NCBI GenBank assembly: GCA_023427845.1
Contig: JAEYZX010000147.1
Location: 1-21,745, forward strand
From: Bacteroidota bacterium
GTDB lineage: Bacteria; Bacteroidota; Bacteroidia; Flavobacteriales; Flavobacteriaceae
Direction: 5' to 3'
Length of the DNA stretch: 21,745 nt
Shown here: one piece after another, positions 1-8,438 of the stretch
How positions within the stretch are numbered: position 1 is the first letter of the stretch
Layout of the letters: every line of letters starts with the position of its first letter
Translations under genes and position numbers: made by a program
Notes under the pieces: model-generated
Told to the model about the DNA's origin: nothing
Databases searched by the model: none
What the model saw: only the letters and a program-made list of their open reading frames with translations

Positions 1-1524
1 GTGTTGCTTCGCGACGACAAGACCTATCCGTGGATCTGCATCAAAAAAGAACCGTTCTCGCGTATATTTTCAACCCGCAAAATGATACGTGACGGATCTG
101 AATACTTTGGCCCGTATACGAGCTTCAAAACCATTTATACGATTCTCGACCTTATAAAGGAATTGTATCCGCTCCGCACGTGCAATTACGATTTGACTCC
201 GCATAACATCGCTTCGGGTAAGTTCAAGGTTTGCCTGGAATACCATATCGGGAATTGTAAAGGTCCGTGTGAGGCACACGAATCGCTCGAGGAATATCAA
301 AAAAAAGTGGATGCCATCCGCGAGATCCTGAAAGGCAATTTTAAAGAAAGCCTTCGTGACTTCAAAAAGCAGATGACCGACTTTGCAGCCGAGATGCAAT
401 TTGAGGAAGCGCAACGAATAAAGGACAAAATCACGGTTCTTGAAAATTACCAGTCGCGCTCTATGGTTGCCAATCCGAAACTGACGAATATCGATGTTTT
501 TTCTATCGTATCCGATGAAAGTGCCGCGTTCATCAACTTCCTTCAGATATCGCACGGTTCGGTTGTGCGATCGCACACATTGGAGCTAAAGAAAAAGCTC
601 GATGAAACCGACGAAGAACTTCTTGAAATCGGGATAGTCGAAATCCGCCAAAGATTTGCGCTTCTTACAAAAGAAGTGATCGTGCCGTTTGAGATCGACC
701 TTGGCGAAAATATAAAAGTCACCGTTCCGCAGTTGGGCGACAAAAAGCAGATACTCGAGCTTTCGATCCGCAATGCAAAATATTACCGAATGGAGCAAAT
801 GAAGCAGCTTCAGATCGTGGATCCCGACCGGCATACTACGCGAATCATGTCGCAGATGCAGAAGGATTTACGATTGCCCGAAGAACCGAGGCACATTGAA
901 TGTTTTGACAATTCAAATATCCAGGGTTCAAACCCGGTGGCTGCATGCGTGGTTTTTAAGGACGGAAAACCAAGTAAAAAGGATTATCGACATTTCAACA
1001 TCAAAACTGTCGAAGGACCGAACGATTTCGCATCGATGGAAGAAGTCGTCTTCCGTCGCTATCGACGGTTGTTGGACGAAAACCAGCCTCTTCCGCAATT
1101 AATCATCATCGACGGAGGAAAAGGCCAGTTGTCGTCGGCACTAAAAAGCCTTGAACAGCTTGGGCTGCGTGGAAAAATCGCGATAATCGGCATTGCGAAA
1201 AGGCTGGAGGAATTGTTCTATCCCGACGATCCTGTTCCGCTGTATCTCGACAAAAAATCGGAAACGCTAAAAATCATACAGCAATTGCGGAACGAAGCGC
1301 ACCGATTCGGGATTTCGCATCATCGCGACAAACGTAGCAAAGGCGCGTTGCAAACATCGATTGAAACGATTCCCGGAATAGGCGAAAAGACGATGCTTGC
1401 GCTGATTAAGCACTTCAAATCGGTGAAAAGGCTCAAACTCGCATCGGAAAAAGAGATTGCGAAAGTCGTCGGGGTTTCAAAAGCAAAAAAAATTGTCGAC
1501 TTTTACAAAATCATTGTCAAGTAA
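1..1524 (+). CDS. uvrC: UvrABC system protein C, 5'-truncated by the window edge
   Basis: This is the incision subunit of nucleotide excision repair, which cuts the damaged strand on both sides of a UvrB-bound lesion. The visible 507 residues lack roughly the first 90 residues of the GIY-YIG nuclease domain (the family is about 600 aa), so the GTG at base 1 is not the real start. Still visible are the end of the GIY-YIG domain (FGPYTS, residues 36-41), four cysteines C61-x16-C78-x7-C86-x3-C90 (the spacing known to hold a [4Fe-4S] cluster in UvrC), and a UVR helix pair around 117-152. The RNase H-like nuclease follows, with D303 (FDNSNIQG), D371 (IIDGGKGQ) and the NEAHRFGISHHR segment at 431-442, then helix-hairpin-helix motifs at about 455-500 (IPGIGEKT, VVGVSKAKK). 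The stop is 2 nt before the patatin gene, so the two are probably co-transcribed. Confidence 0.97.
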   Translation: MLLRDDKTYPWICIKKEPFSRIFSTRKMIRDGSEYFGPYTSFKTIYTILDLIKELYPLRTCNYDLTPHNIASGKFKVCLEYHIGNCKGPCEAHESLEEYQKKVDAIREILKGNFKESLRDFKKQMTDFAAEMQFEEAQRIKDKITVLENYQSRSMVANPKLTNIDVFSIVSDESAAFINFLQISHGSVVRSHTLELKKKLDETDEELLEIGIVEIRQRFALLTKEVIVPFEIDLGENIKVTVPQLGDKKQILELSIRNAKYYRMEQMKQLQIVDPDRHTTRIMSQMQKDLRLPEEPRHIECFDNSNIQGSNPVAACVVFKDGKPSKKDYRHFNIKTVEGPNDFASMEEVVFRRYRRLLDENQPLPQLIIIDGGKGQLSSALKSLEQLGLRGKIAIIGIAKRLEELFYPDDPVPLYLDKKSETLKIIQQLRNEAHRFGISHHRDKRSKGALQTSIETIPGIGEKTMLALIKHFKSVKRLKLASEKEIAKVVGVSKAKKIVDFYKIIVK

Positions 1525-1526
1525 TT

Positions 1527-3731
1527 ATGAAAAAACTGGCGCTCCTACTGATCGCATTTTTTACTCTTTTCACGTCGGTCGCGCAGGAGAAAAAAAATCT
1601 GAAGGTCGGTTTGGTGCTCAGTGGTGGCGGTGCGAAAGGATTTGCACATATCGGGGTTTTACGAGCGCTTGAGGAAGCCGGTGTCGAAATCAGTTTTATT
1701 GGCGGAACCAGCATGGGCGCGATAATTGGCGGCCTGTACGCGACAGGATATAATGCTACGCAAATCGATTCGATTTTTCATGCGACAGATTTTGACGAAT
1801 TGCTGCAGGATTATATTCCTCGATCTTCAAAAAATTTCTATGCAAAGCGCAATGATGAAATGTATGCGATTTCGCTTCCGTTCCACAAATTCAAATTCGG
1901 AATCCCGACGGCTTACTCCAAAGGGCTGTACAACTACAATTTATTGGCAAAACTCACCCATCAGGTACGCCATGTGCGCGATTTCAATAAACTGCCAACG
2001 CCATTTCTTTGCATGGCAACCGATATTGAGACAGGCGATGAAATACTGTTGAATAAAGGATATCTTCCCCAGGCAATGTTGGCAAGTGCCGCTTTCCCGT
2101 CACTTTTTTCACCGGTCGAGATCGAAGGTAGATGGCTGGTTGACGGCGGCGTTACCAATAATTATCCGATTGAGGAAGTCCGTGCATTGGGTGCAGATTT
2201 CATAATCGGGGTAGATGTCCAGGATGATCTTAAAGACCGTAGCGCTTTGCAGGATGCGACGCGAATACTGGTTCAGATCAGCAATTTGCAGATGAATGAG
2301 AAAATGAAGGAGAAGATCGAATCGACCGACATTTATATAAAACCCGATATTACTTCTTTTGGCGTCATATCGTTCAGCAATGGCCGTGATATTATTTCCA
2401 AAGGCGAGCAGGCAGCGTATGCGGTTTATGAAAAACTTGAGGAACTGTCCGAGCTTACCGGCAGGTACGATCACCAACGGTTGAAAGTCGCGACCGACAG
2501 CCTGCAGCTTGGAAGTGTCAATATCAGCAAACTTGAAAATTTTACACGTGCGTATGTGATTGGTAAACTTGGATTCAAACCAGGCCAAAAAATCAGCTAT
2601 GACGATTTGAAGATTGGAATCGACAACCTGACAGCGACACAAAATTTCAGCTCAATATCCTATTCAATCGAGCCTCATACGGAAGGTGATGCACTTCAAC
2701 TGGATTTGACCGAAAGCAAGGTTCATACGTATTTAAAATTCGGATTGCATTACGATGGGCTTTTTAAAAGCGGAATACTTACGAATCTGACGCAGAAAAA
2801 AATTCTGTTTAAAAACGACCTTGCATCGGTCGACATCGTTTTGGGCGATAATTTCCGGTACAATTTCGACTATTACGTAGACAACGGTTTTTATTTCAGT
2901 TATGGATTCAAATCGCGCTATAATCGCTTTACGCGAAATGTCGCAAACGATTTTAACCATGGCGAAATACTCGAACAATCGGGATTATCGAAGCTAAACA
3001 TCGAGTATGCCGATTTTACGAATCAGGCCTATCTGCAAACAATCTTTATCCAGAAATTTATTGTTGGCGCCGGACTTGAGCATAAATACCTGAAAATAAA
3101 GTCGGAAACATTGGAATCGACTACACCGGTTTTGGAAAACAGCAACTATTACAGTCTGTTTGGCTATATGAAATACGATTCGTTTGATAATAAATATTTT
3201 CCAAAACGAGGTTGGTACTTTGCGGGCGATTTTCAAACGTTTTTATCTTCTGACGATTTCACGAACAGGTTCAGAAGATTTTCAATTGCAAAAGGCGAAT
3301 TGGGTTTTGCAACAACTTTTTTTAAGAAAGCGACCCTAAAATGGGAAAGTGAAGGCGGTGTGGCAATAGGTCCGACCAGCGTGCCGTTTTTTGATTTTGC
3401 ACTTGGCGGATATGGGTTTCATTCGCTGAACAACATCAGGCATTTTTATGGCTACGATTTTCTTTCAATTACGGGTGACAGTTATGTCAAAACCGCTGTT
3501 ACGGTCGACTACGAAATCTTCAGAAAGAATCATGTAAATGTATCGGCCAATTTCGCGAATATCAAAGACGGCCTATTTGAAACCGTCGATTGGTTTACGG
3601 ATCTTGGGCATACAGGGTACGCAATCGGATACGGGCTCGAAACCGTAGTTGGACCGCTTGAAGTCAAATACACCTGGTCTCCCGAACTTCCAAAGGGATT
3701 TGTTTGGTTCAGCGTAGGATTCTGGTTCTAA
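1527..3731 (+). CDS. Patatin-like phospholipase fused to POTRA and outer-membrane barrel (PlpD-like)
   Basis: A predicted secreted lipid acyl hydrolase of the bacterial patatin family. Residues 1-19 form a signal peptide ending SVA before Q20. The patatin domain (about 25-300) has the oxyanion loop GGGAKG (33-38), the nucleophile elbow GTSMG (S62) and the DGG of the catalytic Ser-Asp dyad (D206). A POTRA-like segment lies at about 325-400, and the remaining ~330 residues are rich in alternating aromatic/polar strands and end in ...VGFWF with a C-terminal Phe, as in Omp85/BamA-type barrels. This order matches type Vd (PlpD) autotransporters: the barrel would anchor or export the patatin domain. 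The 734-aa length fits. The gene follows uvrC after 2 nt. Its TAA overlaps by 4 bp the stop of the convergent small gene. Substrate is not predictable from the sequence. Confidence 0.93.
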   Translation: MKKLALLLIAFFTLFTSVAQEKKNLKVGLVLSGGGAKGFAHIGVLRALEEAGVEISFIGGTSMGAIIGGLYATGYNATQIDSIFHATDFDELLQDYIPRSSKNFYAKRNDEMYAISLPFHKFKFGIPTAYSKGLYNYNLLAKLTHQVRHVRDFNKLPTPFLCMATDIETGDEILLNKGYLPQAMLASAAFPSLFSPVEIEGRWLVDGGVTNNYPIEEVRALGADFIIGVDVQDDLKDRSALQDATRILVQISNLQMNEKMKEKIESTDIYIKPDITSFGVISFSNGRDIISKGEQAAYAVYEKLEELSELTGRYDHQRLKVATDSLQLGSVNISKLENFTRAYVIGKLGFKPGQKISYDDLKIGIDNLTATQNFSSISYSIEPHTEGDALQLDLTESKVHTYLKFGLHYDGLFKSGILTNLTQKKILFKNDLASVDIVLGDNFRYNFDYYVDNGFYFSYGFKSRYNRFTRNVANDFNHGEILEQSGLSKLNIEYADFTNQAYLQTIFIQKFIVGAGLEHKYLKIKSETLESTTPVLENSNYYSLFGYMKYDSFDNKYFPKRGWYFAGDFQTFLSSDDFTNRFRRFSIAKGELGFATTFFKKATLKWESEGGVAIGPTSVPFFDFALGGYGFHSLNNIRHFYGYDFLSITGDSYVKTAVTVDYEIFRKNHVNVSANFANIKDGLFETVDWFTDLGHTGYAIGYGLETVVGPLEVKYTWSPELPKGFVWFSVGFWF

Positions 3732-3880
3732 GCCTTGCGCTCATCGATGTCGTCGTTCTCACTGAACGAATCTGGTTCAGGTTTTGGTTTGGTTGTCAGA
3801 ACCCTGTAGAAAAAATATCCGGTAATCAAGGTTACAATTCCCTGCGCCAGTACCATCACAATTAATGCTTCTGTTTTCAT
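3728..3880 (-). CDS. MetS-like small subunit of the NSS transporter (50 aa)
   Basis: A 50-residue protein reading MKTEALIVMVLAQG... to ...DDIDERKA. It has one hydrophobic helix (about residues 5-28) followed by a short polar, acidic tail (PKPEPDSFSENDD). Its ATG overlaps the TGA of the upstream NSS transporter in an ATGA junction (3877-3880), the usual sign of translational coupling. An AG-rich stretch (GAAGGAAGG) just upstream, inside the transporter's last codons, can serve as ribosome binding site. Size, single helix and position match the MetS-type small subunits known to accompany some NSS transporters (first described for the MetPS methionine transporter of Corynebacterium). The role as transporter partner is inferred from position and shape; no catalytic motif is expected. 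Its TAG overlaps the patatin stop tail-to-tail (3728-3731). Confidence 0.85.
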   Translation of the reverse strand: MKTEALIVMVLAQGIVTLITGYFFYRVLTTKPKPEPDSFSENDDIDERKA

Positions 3881-5691
3881 AATGTTGCCCTTCCTTCTTT
3901 TCTGCGTTTAATAAATGCGACGTACACCATAATTCCTAAGAACACAAACAAAGTTACAAGTAACATTCGTCCGATGAATTTATAAAATACATTGTTTGTA
4001 AATTCACCTGATGCAATCTTATCGGTTGGTGCTATTTGCTGTCCAACCTGCACCACTGGCGTTTGACCGACTTCGAATGAATACGTTTTATAGTCTGTAA
4101 AGGCCACGATTTCGACCTTGTCAGTTGTTTTGTCAAATACTTTCTTAGTGTTCTCGAATTTAAATTTAATGAAATTGCTGCTAACCGAGTCTACAGTTGC
4201 CTGGGTTTGTCCCGTAGATTCAAAATTCTCGGCATAATAGGAATCAGTAAACCACTCCCTGTTATTGGTATCGTTGTTCATCACTTTATCAGCTATGTCG
4301 GGCAGGCTTGCAACCAAAACCCATCCCAAAAGGACCGGCGTTACAAACTGCAAAACATATTTAAAGAAGATTGGAACCTTGATATCGGCCCCGAGATTGA
4401 TTTCGGCCCATCCTTTATTAATCCCAAAAATCCACGCAAACAAAATGGTTTCCAAAAATGCAAATACCACCAAGCTCACTGTTCCTGCCCAGTAATCGTA
4501 CTCATCAAAAACACCCTGTTGGAAAAAGAGTACCGTTGGAAGACCCATGATTAAGGCCATGGCGCCAAAAGACCACGCGCCCTTGGTTTGGTTCCAGTTA
4601 AATTCATCGCGCATGAATCCGATCCATGGCGTACCCATTGCCAATGACGACGTTATTCCCGCAAAAAACAGCAGTCCGAACCAGGCCACACCGGCAACCG
4701 CAGCAAGAATGGGCCCCCATTGCTGGAACAGGTAAGGCATAGTTTGAAATGCCATTCCGAAGCCGGCGTTTTGAAGCACCCAGTCAAGGCCAAGGTAACC
4801 CGCAGCGATTGGAATAACAATTAAACTTCCTATTACAACTTCTACAAACTCGTTCATAAATCCTGCAGAAACTGCATTTAGCGCGATATCATCTTTCGAT
4901 TTTACATAGGCAGCATAGCAATGCACCGTTCCCATTCCCACTGATAATGTGAAGAAAATTTGCCCCGCTGCAGCCAACCATACTTTTGGGTTGGTCAAGG
5001 AGTCATACTGTGGTGTCCAAAGAAAGTTCAAACCATCCCATGCATTGGCTTCGGGAAACATTGGCGAGGCGCCGCTAGTACCCAAAGTGAGTCCGCGATA
5101 AGCTAGGAACAATCCAAACAATATTAAAAGTGGCATTCCTATTTTTGCAACCTTTTCGATTCCTGCTAAACCTTTTGATAGGATGTAGGTATTTAAAACC
5201 AGACAAAGAATATAGAAAAGAATTGCTTCATACGGAATTCCCGTAGTGGATTCGGCGACATCCACATAGGTATTGAAGAAATTTGCGACTTCAGATTGCG
5301 ACATGCCATCGAATGTGCCTCTTAATGAATGCACCACATACGACATTGTCCACGATTCAATGTAACAGTAATAAGCAGCAACCGCAACATTTGTAAAAAT
5401 CCCGAAAACACCAATATATTTCCATATTCGGCCTTTGGCCATCGTATCGAGTATGTATGGCGTGCTGTGGTTGCCAAAACGGCCACCGAACCGGCCGGTA
5501 GACCATTCAATGAAAAGTAATGGGATTCCCATTAAGACGAAACAAACCAAGTACGGAATAATAAATGCACCACCACCATTTTGAACGGCCTGCACCGGAA
5601 AACGTAGAAAGTTACCAAGACCCACCGCATTACCCGCCATGGCGAGAATTAACCCAGTTCTCGTTCCCCACGACTGCAAATTTGCTGACAT
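3877..5691 (-). CDS. Sodium:neurotransmitter symporter (NSS) family transporter
   Basis: A Na+-coupled amino acid importer of the inner membrane (SLC6/LeuT fold), 604 aa. Near the N-terminus it has the family's first-helix motif (WGTRTGLILAMAGNAVGLGN, then FLRFP), the Na+/substrate-binding region, followed by about eleven more hydrophobic helices. The start at MSANLQSW is chosen because this is where homology begins and because a TAnnTTTG promoter element (5722-5729) lies inside the longer possible N-terminus. Between the last two helices (about residues 472-573) is a ~100-residue polar segment with no counterpart in LeuT-size (~500 aa) members. The gene is coupled to the small MetS-like gene and is divergent from hmgA. 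Known bacterial NSS substrates include Trp, Tyr, Met, Ala and Leu. The neighbouring tyrosine and tryptophan catabolic genes suggest an aromatic substrate, but this is only inference. Confidence 0.93.
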   Translation of the reverse strand: MSANLQSWGTRTGLILAMAGNAVGLGNFLRFPVQAVQNGGGAFIIPYLVCFVLMGIPLLFIEWSTGRFGGRFGNHSTPYILDTMAKGRIWKYIGVFGIFTNVAVAAYYCYIESWTMSYVVHSLRGTFDGMSQSEVANFFNTYVDVAESTTGIPYEAILFYILCLVLNTYILSKGLAGIEKVAKIGMPLLILFGLFLAYRGLTLGTSGASPMFPEANAWDGLNFLWTPQYDSLTNPKVWLAAAGQIFFTLSVGMGTVHCYAAYVKSKDDIALNAVSAGFMNEFVEVVIGSLIVIPIAAGYLGLDWVLQNAGFGMAFQTMPYLFQQWGPILAAVAGVAWFGLLFFAGITSSLAMGTPWIGFMRDEFNWNQTKGAWSFGAMALIMGLPTVLFFQQGVFDEYDYWAGTVSLVVFAFLETILFAWIFGINKGWAEINLGADIKVPIFFKYVLQFVTPVLLGWVLVASLPDIADKVMNNDTNNREWFTDSYYAENFESTGQTQATVDSVSSNFIKFKFENTKKVFDKTTDKVEIVAFTDYKTYSFEVGQTPVVQVGQQIAPTDKIASGEFTNNVFYKFIGRMLLVTLFVFLGIMVYVAFIKRRKEGRATL

Positions 5692-5721
5692 ATAATTTTG
5701 TGAATTATTTGTTAAGATTTT

Positions 5722-5729
5722 CAAAGATA
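5722..5729 (-). promoter_or_regulatory. Bacteroidota -7 promoter element for the NSS transporter
   Basis: On the minus strand the sequence reads TATCTTTG, a perfect match to the TAnnTTTG element recognised by the Bacteroidota primary sigma factor. It lies 30 bp upstream of the ATG at 5691, which implies a transcript start near 5715 and a short leader. I did not find a well-placed TTG -33 element. It supports the shorter start of the transporter. No equally convincing element was found for the divergent hmgA in the rest of this 258-bp gap; GATATTTG at 5827-5834 is a one-mismatch candidate without a -33 partner. Confidence 0.55.
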
Positions 5730-5949
5730 AAAAAACAATCGAATTCTGGAGTTTTTTTATCAAAAGGGTAAAGCAAATGACAAGTTAAAAAGGTCACGAT
5801 TATCAAGCCTAAAATTAAAAATTTCCGATATTTGTTAAATGAAAGAATCCTGGTGCAATTTGCTTGCTCACCTGAAGTTCCTCATAAAGAGAAACCCGGA
5901 ATAAGCAAGGCGTTATAATACAAGTTACCTAAACTTTAAAAAAACAGTT

Positions 5950-7107
5950 ATGCCATTATATCATAAGCTTGGGGTATTCCCTCAAAAACGACATACGCAA
6001 TTTGAAAAGCCGGGAGGCGGACTCTACTATGAGCAGCTTTTCGGGACCGAAGGTTTTCACGGGCATTCATCGTTGCTCTACCAGGTACACCGCCCGACAC
6101 AGGTAAAGGAAATCAAAAAATCGTACTCGGTCGAGCCCAAGATCGCAATCGGAAAGAACATTAAGTCCTTGTTGCTTAAAGGTTTCGAAGTCAAACCGCA
6201 GGACGATTTCCTCGACAGCCGCAAAGCGATGCTGCTCAACAAAGACTGCATCATCGGCCTTGCCGCACCCCGAAAATCGCTGACGTCGTATTTCTACAAA
6301 AATGCCGATGCCGATGAAATGCTTTTCATCCACAAAGGTTCCGGAAAGCTTCGCACAATGATGGGGAATATTCCGTTTGAGTACGGCGATTATCTGATTA
6401 TTCCACGCGGAATCATCTATCAGATCGAATTCGATACCCAGGACAACCGTATTTTTTACGTCGAATCGTACGCGCCGTTCTATACGCCAAAGCGATACAA
6501 AAACGAATCGGGCCAGCATCTCGAACATGCGCCGTTCTGCGAGCGCGATTTCAAATTGCCTTCAGAACTTGAAACGTACGATGAAAAAGGCGACTTCCTC
6601 ATTAAAATCAAAAAGGAAGGAATGATGCATGAAATCGTTTATGCAACGCATCCTTTTGATGTGGTTGGATGGGACGGTTACAATTTCCCGTATGCATTTT
6701 CAATCCACAATTTTGAACCGATCACGGGACGCGTGCATCAGCCGCCACCGGTACATCAAACATTTGAAACGTCAACTTTCGTTGTCTGCTCGTTTTGTCC
6801 GAGGTTGTACGACTATCATCCGAAATCGATCCCGGCGCCCTACAATCACAGCAACATCGACAGCGATGAGGTTTTGTATTATGTCGACGGCGATTTCATG
6901 TCGCGCAACAACATCGAACAGGGGCACATCACACTGCATCCAAAAGGGATTCCGCATGGTCCGGCGCCCGGCGCAATGGAACGCAGCATCGGTCAAACCG
7001 AAACCCAGGAGCTTGCAGTAATGGTCGATACATTCCGTCCGCTGATGGTTACCGAAGATGCGATGGCAATCGACGATGGGAAGTATTACAAATCTTGGGT
7101 CGAATAA
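5950..7107 (+). CDS. hmgA: Homogentisate 1,2-dioxygenase
   Basis: A non-heme iron dioxygenase that opens the ring of homogentisate to maleylacetoacetate, the central step of tyrosine/phenylalanine breakdown. The 385-aa length is typical of bacteroidete enzymes and shorter than the ~440-aa proteobacterial and animal forms. The iron site is recognisable by alignment to human HGD (H335/E341/H371): H300 in PYNHSNIDSDE, an acidic ligand at D306 or E307, and H336 in IPHGPAPG, with the same 36-residue His-His spacing. Other family segments are GHSSLLYQVHRP (38-49), GDYLIIPRGIIYQIEF (146-161) and HQPPPVHQTFE (263-273). It is followed by hppD, which makes its substrate, with a palindromic intergenic element in between. 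The start ATG is preceded only by an A-rich stretch. Fumarylacetoacetase and maleylacetoacetate isomerase are not in the window. Confidence 0.96.
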   Translation: MPLYHKLGVFPQKRHTQFEKPGGGLYYEQLFGTEGFHGHSSLLYQVHRPTQVKEIKKSYSVEPKIAIGKNIKSLLLKGFEVKPQDDFLDSRKAMLLNKDCIIGLAAPRKSLTSYFYKNADADEMLFIHKGSGKLRTMMGNIPFEYGDYLIIPRGIIYQIEFDTQDNRIFYVESYAPFYTPKRYKNESGQHLEHAPFCERDFKLPSELETYDEKGDFLIKIKKEGMMHEIVYATHPFDVVGWDGYNFPYAFSIHNFEPITGRVHQPPPVHQTFETSTFVVCSFCPRLYDYHPKSIPAPYNHSNIDSDEVLYYVDGDFMSRNNIEQGHITLHPKGIPHGPAPGAMERSIGQTETQELAVMVDTFRPLMVTEDAMAIDDGKYYKSWVE

Positions 7108-7110
7108 GAA

Positions 7111-7190
7111 GCTGATCCTGCTGTCCGCTATTATCTTTTCCGGCTTAAAGAAAGCCGCAAAAGGATAGCCGCTTCCATCAGGGCTAGGCT
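7111..7190. repeat. Large imperfect palindromic intergenic element between hmgA and hppD
   Basis: The core stem CTTTTCCGGCTT (7135-7146) pairs with AAGCCGCAAAAG (7152-7163), one mismatch and a 5-nt loop. It is extended by GCTAT/ATAGC (7127-7131 with 7165-7169) and CCTG/CAGG (7117-7120 with 7179-7182). The arms are flanked by CCTGCTGTCCGC on the left and GCCGCTTCCATCAGGGC on the right. From memory, intergenic palindromes with these conserved flanks are dispersed in many Flavobacterium genomes, which would make this a REP/MITE-like element; there is only one copy in this window, so that cannot be shown here. It lacks a T-run, so it is not a classical terminator, but as RNA it could stabilise the hmgA 3' end. 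Confidence 0.6.
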
Positions 7191-7214
7191 TACATTTAAT
7201 CAATAAAAATTTTT

Positions 7215-7229
7215 GGTGGAAATTCCACC
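7215..7229. promoter_or_regulatory. 15-bp palindrome upstream of hppD, candidate operator
   Basis: GGTGGAAATTCCACC: 7-bp arms around a single central base, ending 16 bp before the hppD ATG. Just before it lies AATTTTTG (7208-7215), one mismatch from the -7 consensus, so the palindrome would cover the expected transcript start. It could be an operator, or an RNA element close to the ribosome entry site. No regulator gene is adjacent. Confidence 0.35.
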
Positions 7230-7245
7230 GCCTAAACACATTATT

Positions 7246-8406
7246 ATGTCAAAAGAAGTAAAATCCGTCGAATACGGACTGGAGAAAATATTTGAAGGAG
7301 CACAGGATTTCCTTCCGCTTTTAGGAACCGATTATGTCGAACTATATGTCGGCAACGCAAAACAGGCGGCACATTTTTACAAAACCGCGTTCGGATTTCA
7401 GTCGCTTGCCTATTCCGGGCTTGAAACCGGCGTTCGCGATAAAGCATCCTACGTTCTGGTACAGGACAAAATCCGTTTGGTTTTGACAACTCCACTAACT
7501 CAGGATTCCGTTCTAAACGAACATCTTGCAAAACATGGCGACGGAGTAAAAGTTGCCGCGCTTTGGGTTGAAGACGCAAGAAGCGCGTATGAGGAAACCG
7601 TCAAACGAGGTGCGAGCCCGTTTATGGAGCCAACCGTTGAAAGTGATGAATATGGCCAGGTGGTTCGTTCCGGAATCTATACCTACGGAGAAACGGTCCA
7701 TATTTTTGTTGAACGTAAAAACTACAACGGCGTTTTCCTTCCGGGCTACCAGGAATGGAAGTCAGATTATAACCCGGCGCCAACCGGATTGAAATACATC
7801 GACCACATGGTTGGAAACGTGGGCTGGAATGAGATGAATATTTGGGTAAAATGGTACGAAGAGGTAATGGGTTTTGTCAATTTCCTTTCATTCGACGACA
7901 AGCAGATCAACACCGAATATTCGGCTTTAATGAGCAAAGTGATGTCAAACGGCAACGGAAGGATTAAGTTCCCGATCAACGAGCCTGCCGAAGGAAAGAA
8001 AAAATCACAAATTGAGGAATATCTTGATTTCTATGGCGGTCCCGGTATCCAGCACGTTGCAATAGCAACTGATGATATCATTAAAACGGTATCGGAACTA
8101 AAAGCGCGAGGAGTGGAATTCCTTTCGGCGCCGCCACATGCCTACTACGAAGATGTACCAAACCGATTGGGTGCGCATATGAGTATGATGAAGGAAGATC
8201 TGAAAGTTATCGAAGAACTTTCGATCATGGTCGACGCCGATGAAGAAGGATATCTTTTGCAGATTTTCACTAAGCCGTTACAAGATCGCCCGACACTGTT
8301 TTTTGAGATTATTCAGCGTATGGGAGCGCGAGGTTTTGGTGCAGGGAATTTTAAGGCACTGTTCGAATCAATTGAACGTGAACAAGCTAAACGCGGCACG
8401 TTATAA
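7246..8406 (+). CDS. hppD: 4-hydroxyphenylpyruvate dioxygenase
   Basis: Converts 4-hydroxyphenylpyruvate (from tyrosine transamination) to homogentisate, the substrate of the upstream hmgA product. The 386-aa protein has the two-lobed vicinal oxygen chelate fold: an N-terminal lobe starting GTDYVELYVGNAKQA (27-41) and a catalytic C-terminal lobe starting YIDHMVGNV. The Fe(II) 2-His-1-Glu triad is H187 (DHMVGNV), H270 (GGPGIQHVAI) and E354 (LFFEIIQR). The C-terminal GFGAGNFKALFESIE segment is the family's closing helix. The start at MSKEVKSVEYG is chosen because an upstream in-frame start would translate through the 7215-7229 palindrome and adds residues not typical of the family. It may be co-transcribed with hmgA across the 138-bp gap or have its own weak promoter. 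Confidence 0.96.
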   Translation: MSKEVKSVEYGLEKIFEGAQDFLPLLGTDYVELYVGNAKQAAHFYKTAFGFQSLAYSGLETGVRDKASYVLVQDKIRLVLTTPLTQDSVLNEHLAKHGDGVKVAALWVEDARSAYEETVKRGASPFMEPTVESDEYGQVVRSGIYTYGETVHIFVERKNYNGVFLPGYQEWKSDYNPAPTGLKYIDHMVGNVGWNEMNIWVKWYEEVMGFVNFLSFDDKQINTEYSALMSKVMSNGNGRIKFPINEPAEGKKKSQIEEYLDFYGGPGIQHVAIATDDIIKTVSELKARGVEFLSAPPHAYYEDVPNRLGAHMSMMKEDLKVIEELSIMVDADEEGYLLQIFTKPLQDRPTLFFEIIQRMGARGFGAGNFKALFESIEREQAKRGTL

Positions 8407-8438
8407 AATTGAGGATAATTCAACCGCCGACATTACGC

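Noticed and set aside
2109..2642. Long minus-strand open frame antisense to the patatin gene (and similar ones at 70-576, 6067-6528, 6772-7239)
   Set aside because: These mirror real genes in the opposite frame, have no family motifs or plausible starts, and have skewed composition.
5692..5763. A 24-residue N-terminal extension of the NSS transporter starting at 5763
   Set aside because: Homology starts at MSANLQSW, and a perfect -7 promoter element (5722-5729) lies inside the extension, so the mRNA would begin after the upstream ATG.
7213..7245. An 11-residue N-terminal extension of HppD
   Set aside because: It would be encoded across the 7215-7229 palindrome from a non-ATG start and is not typical of the family; the ATG at 7246 is better.
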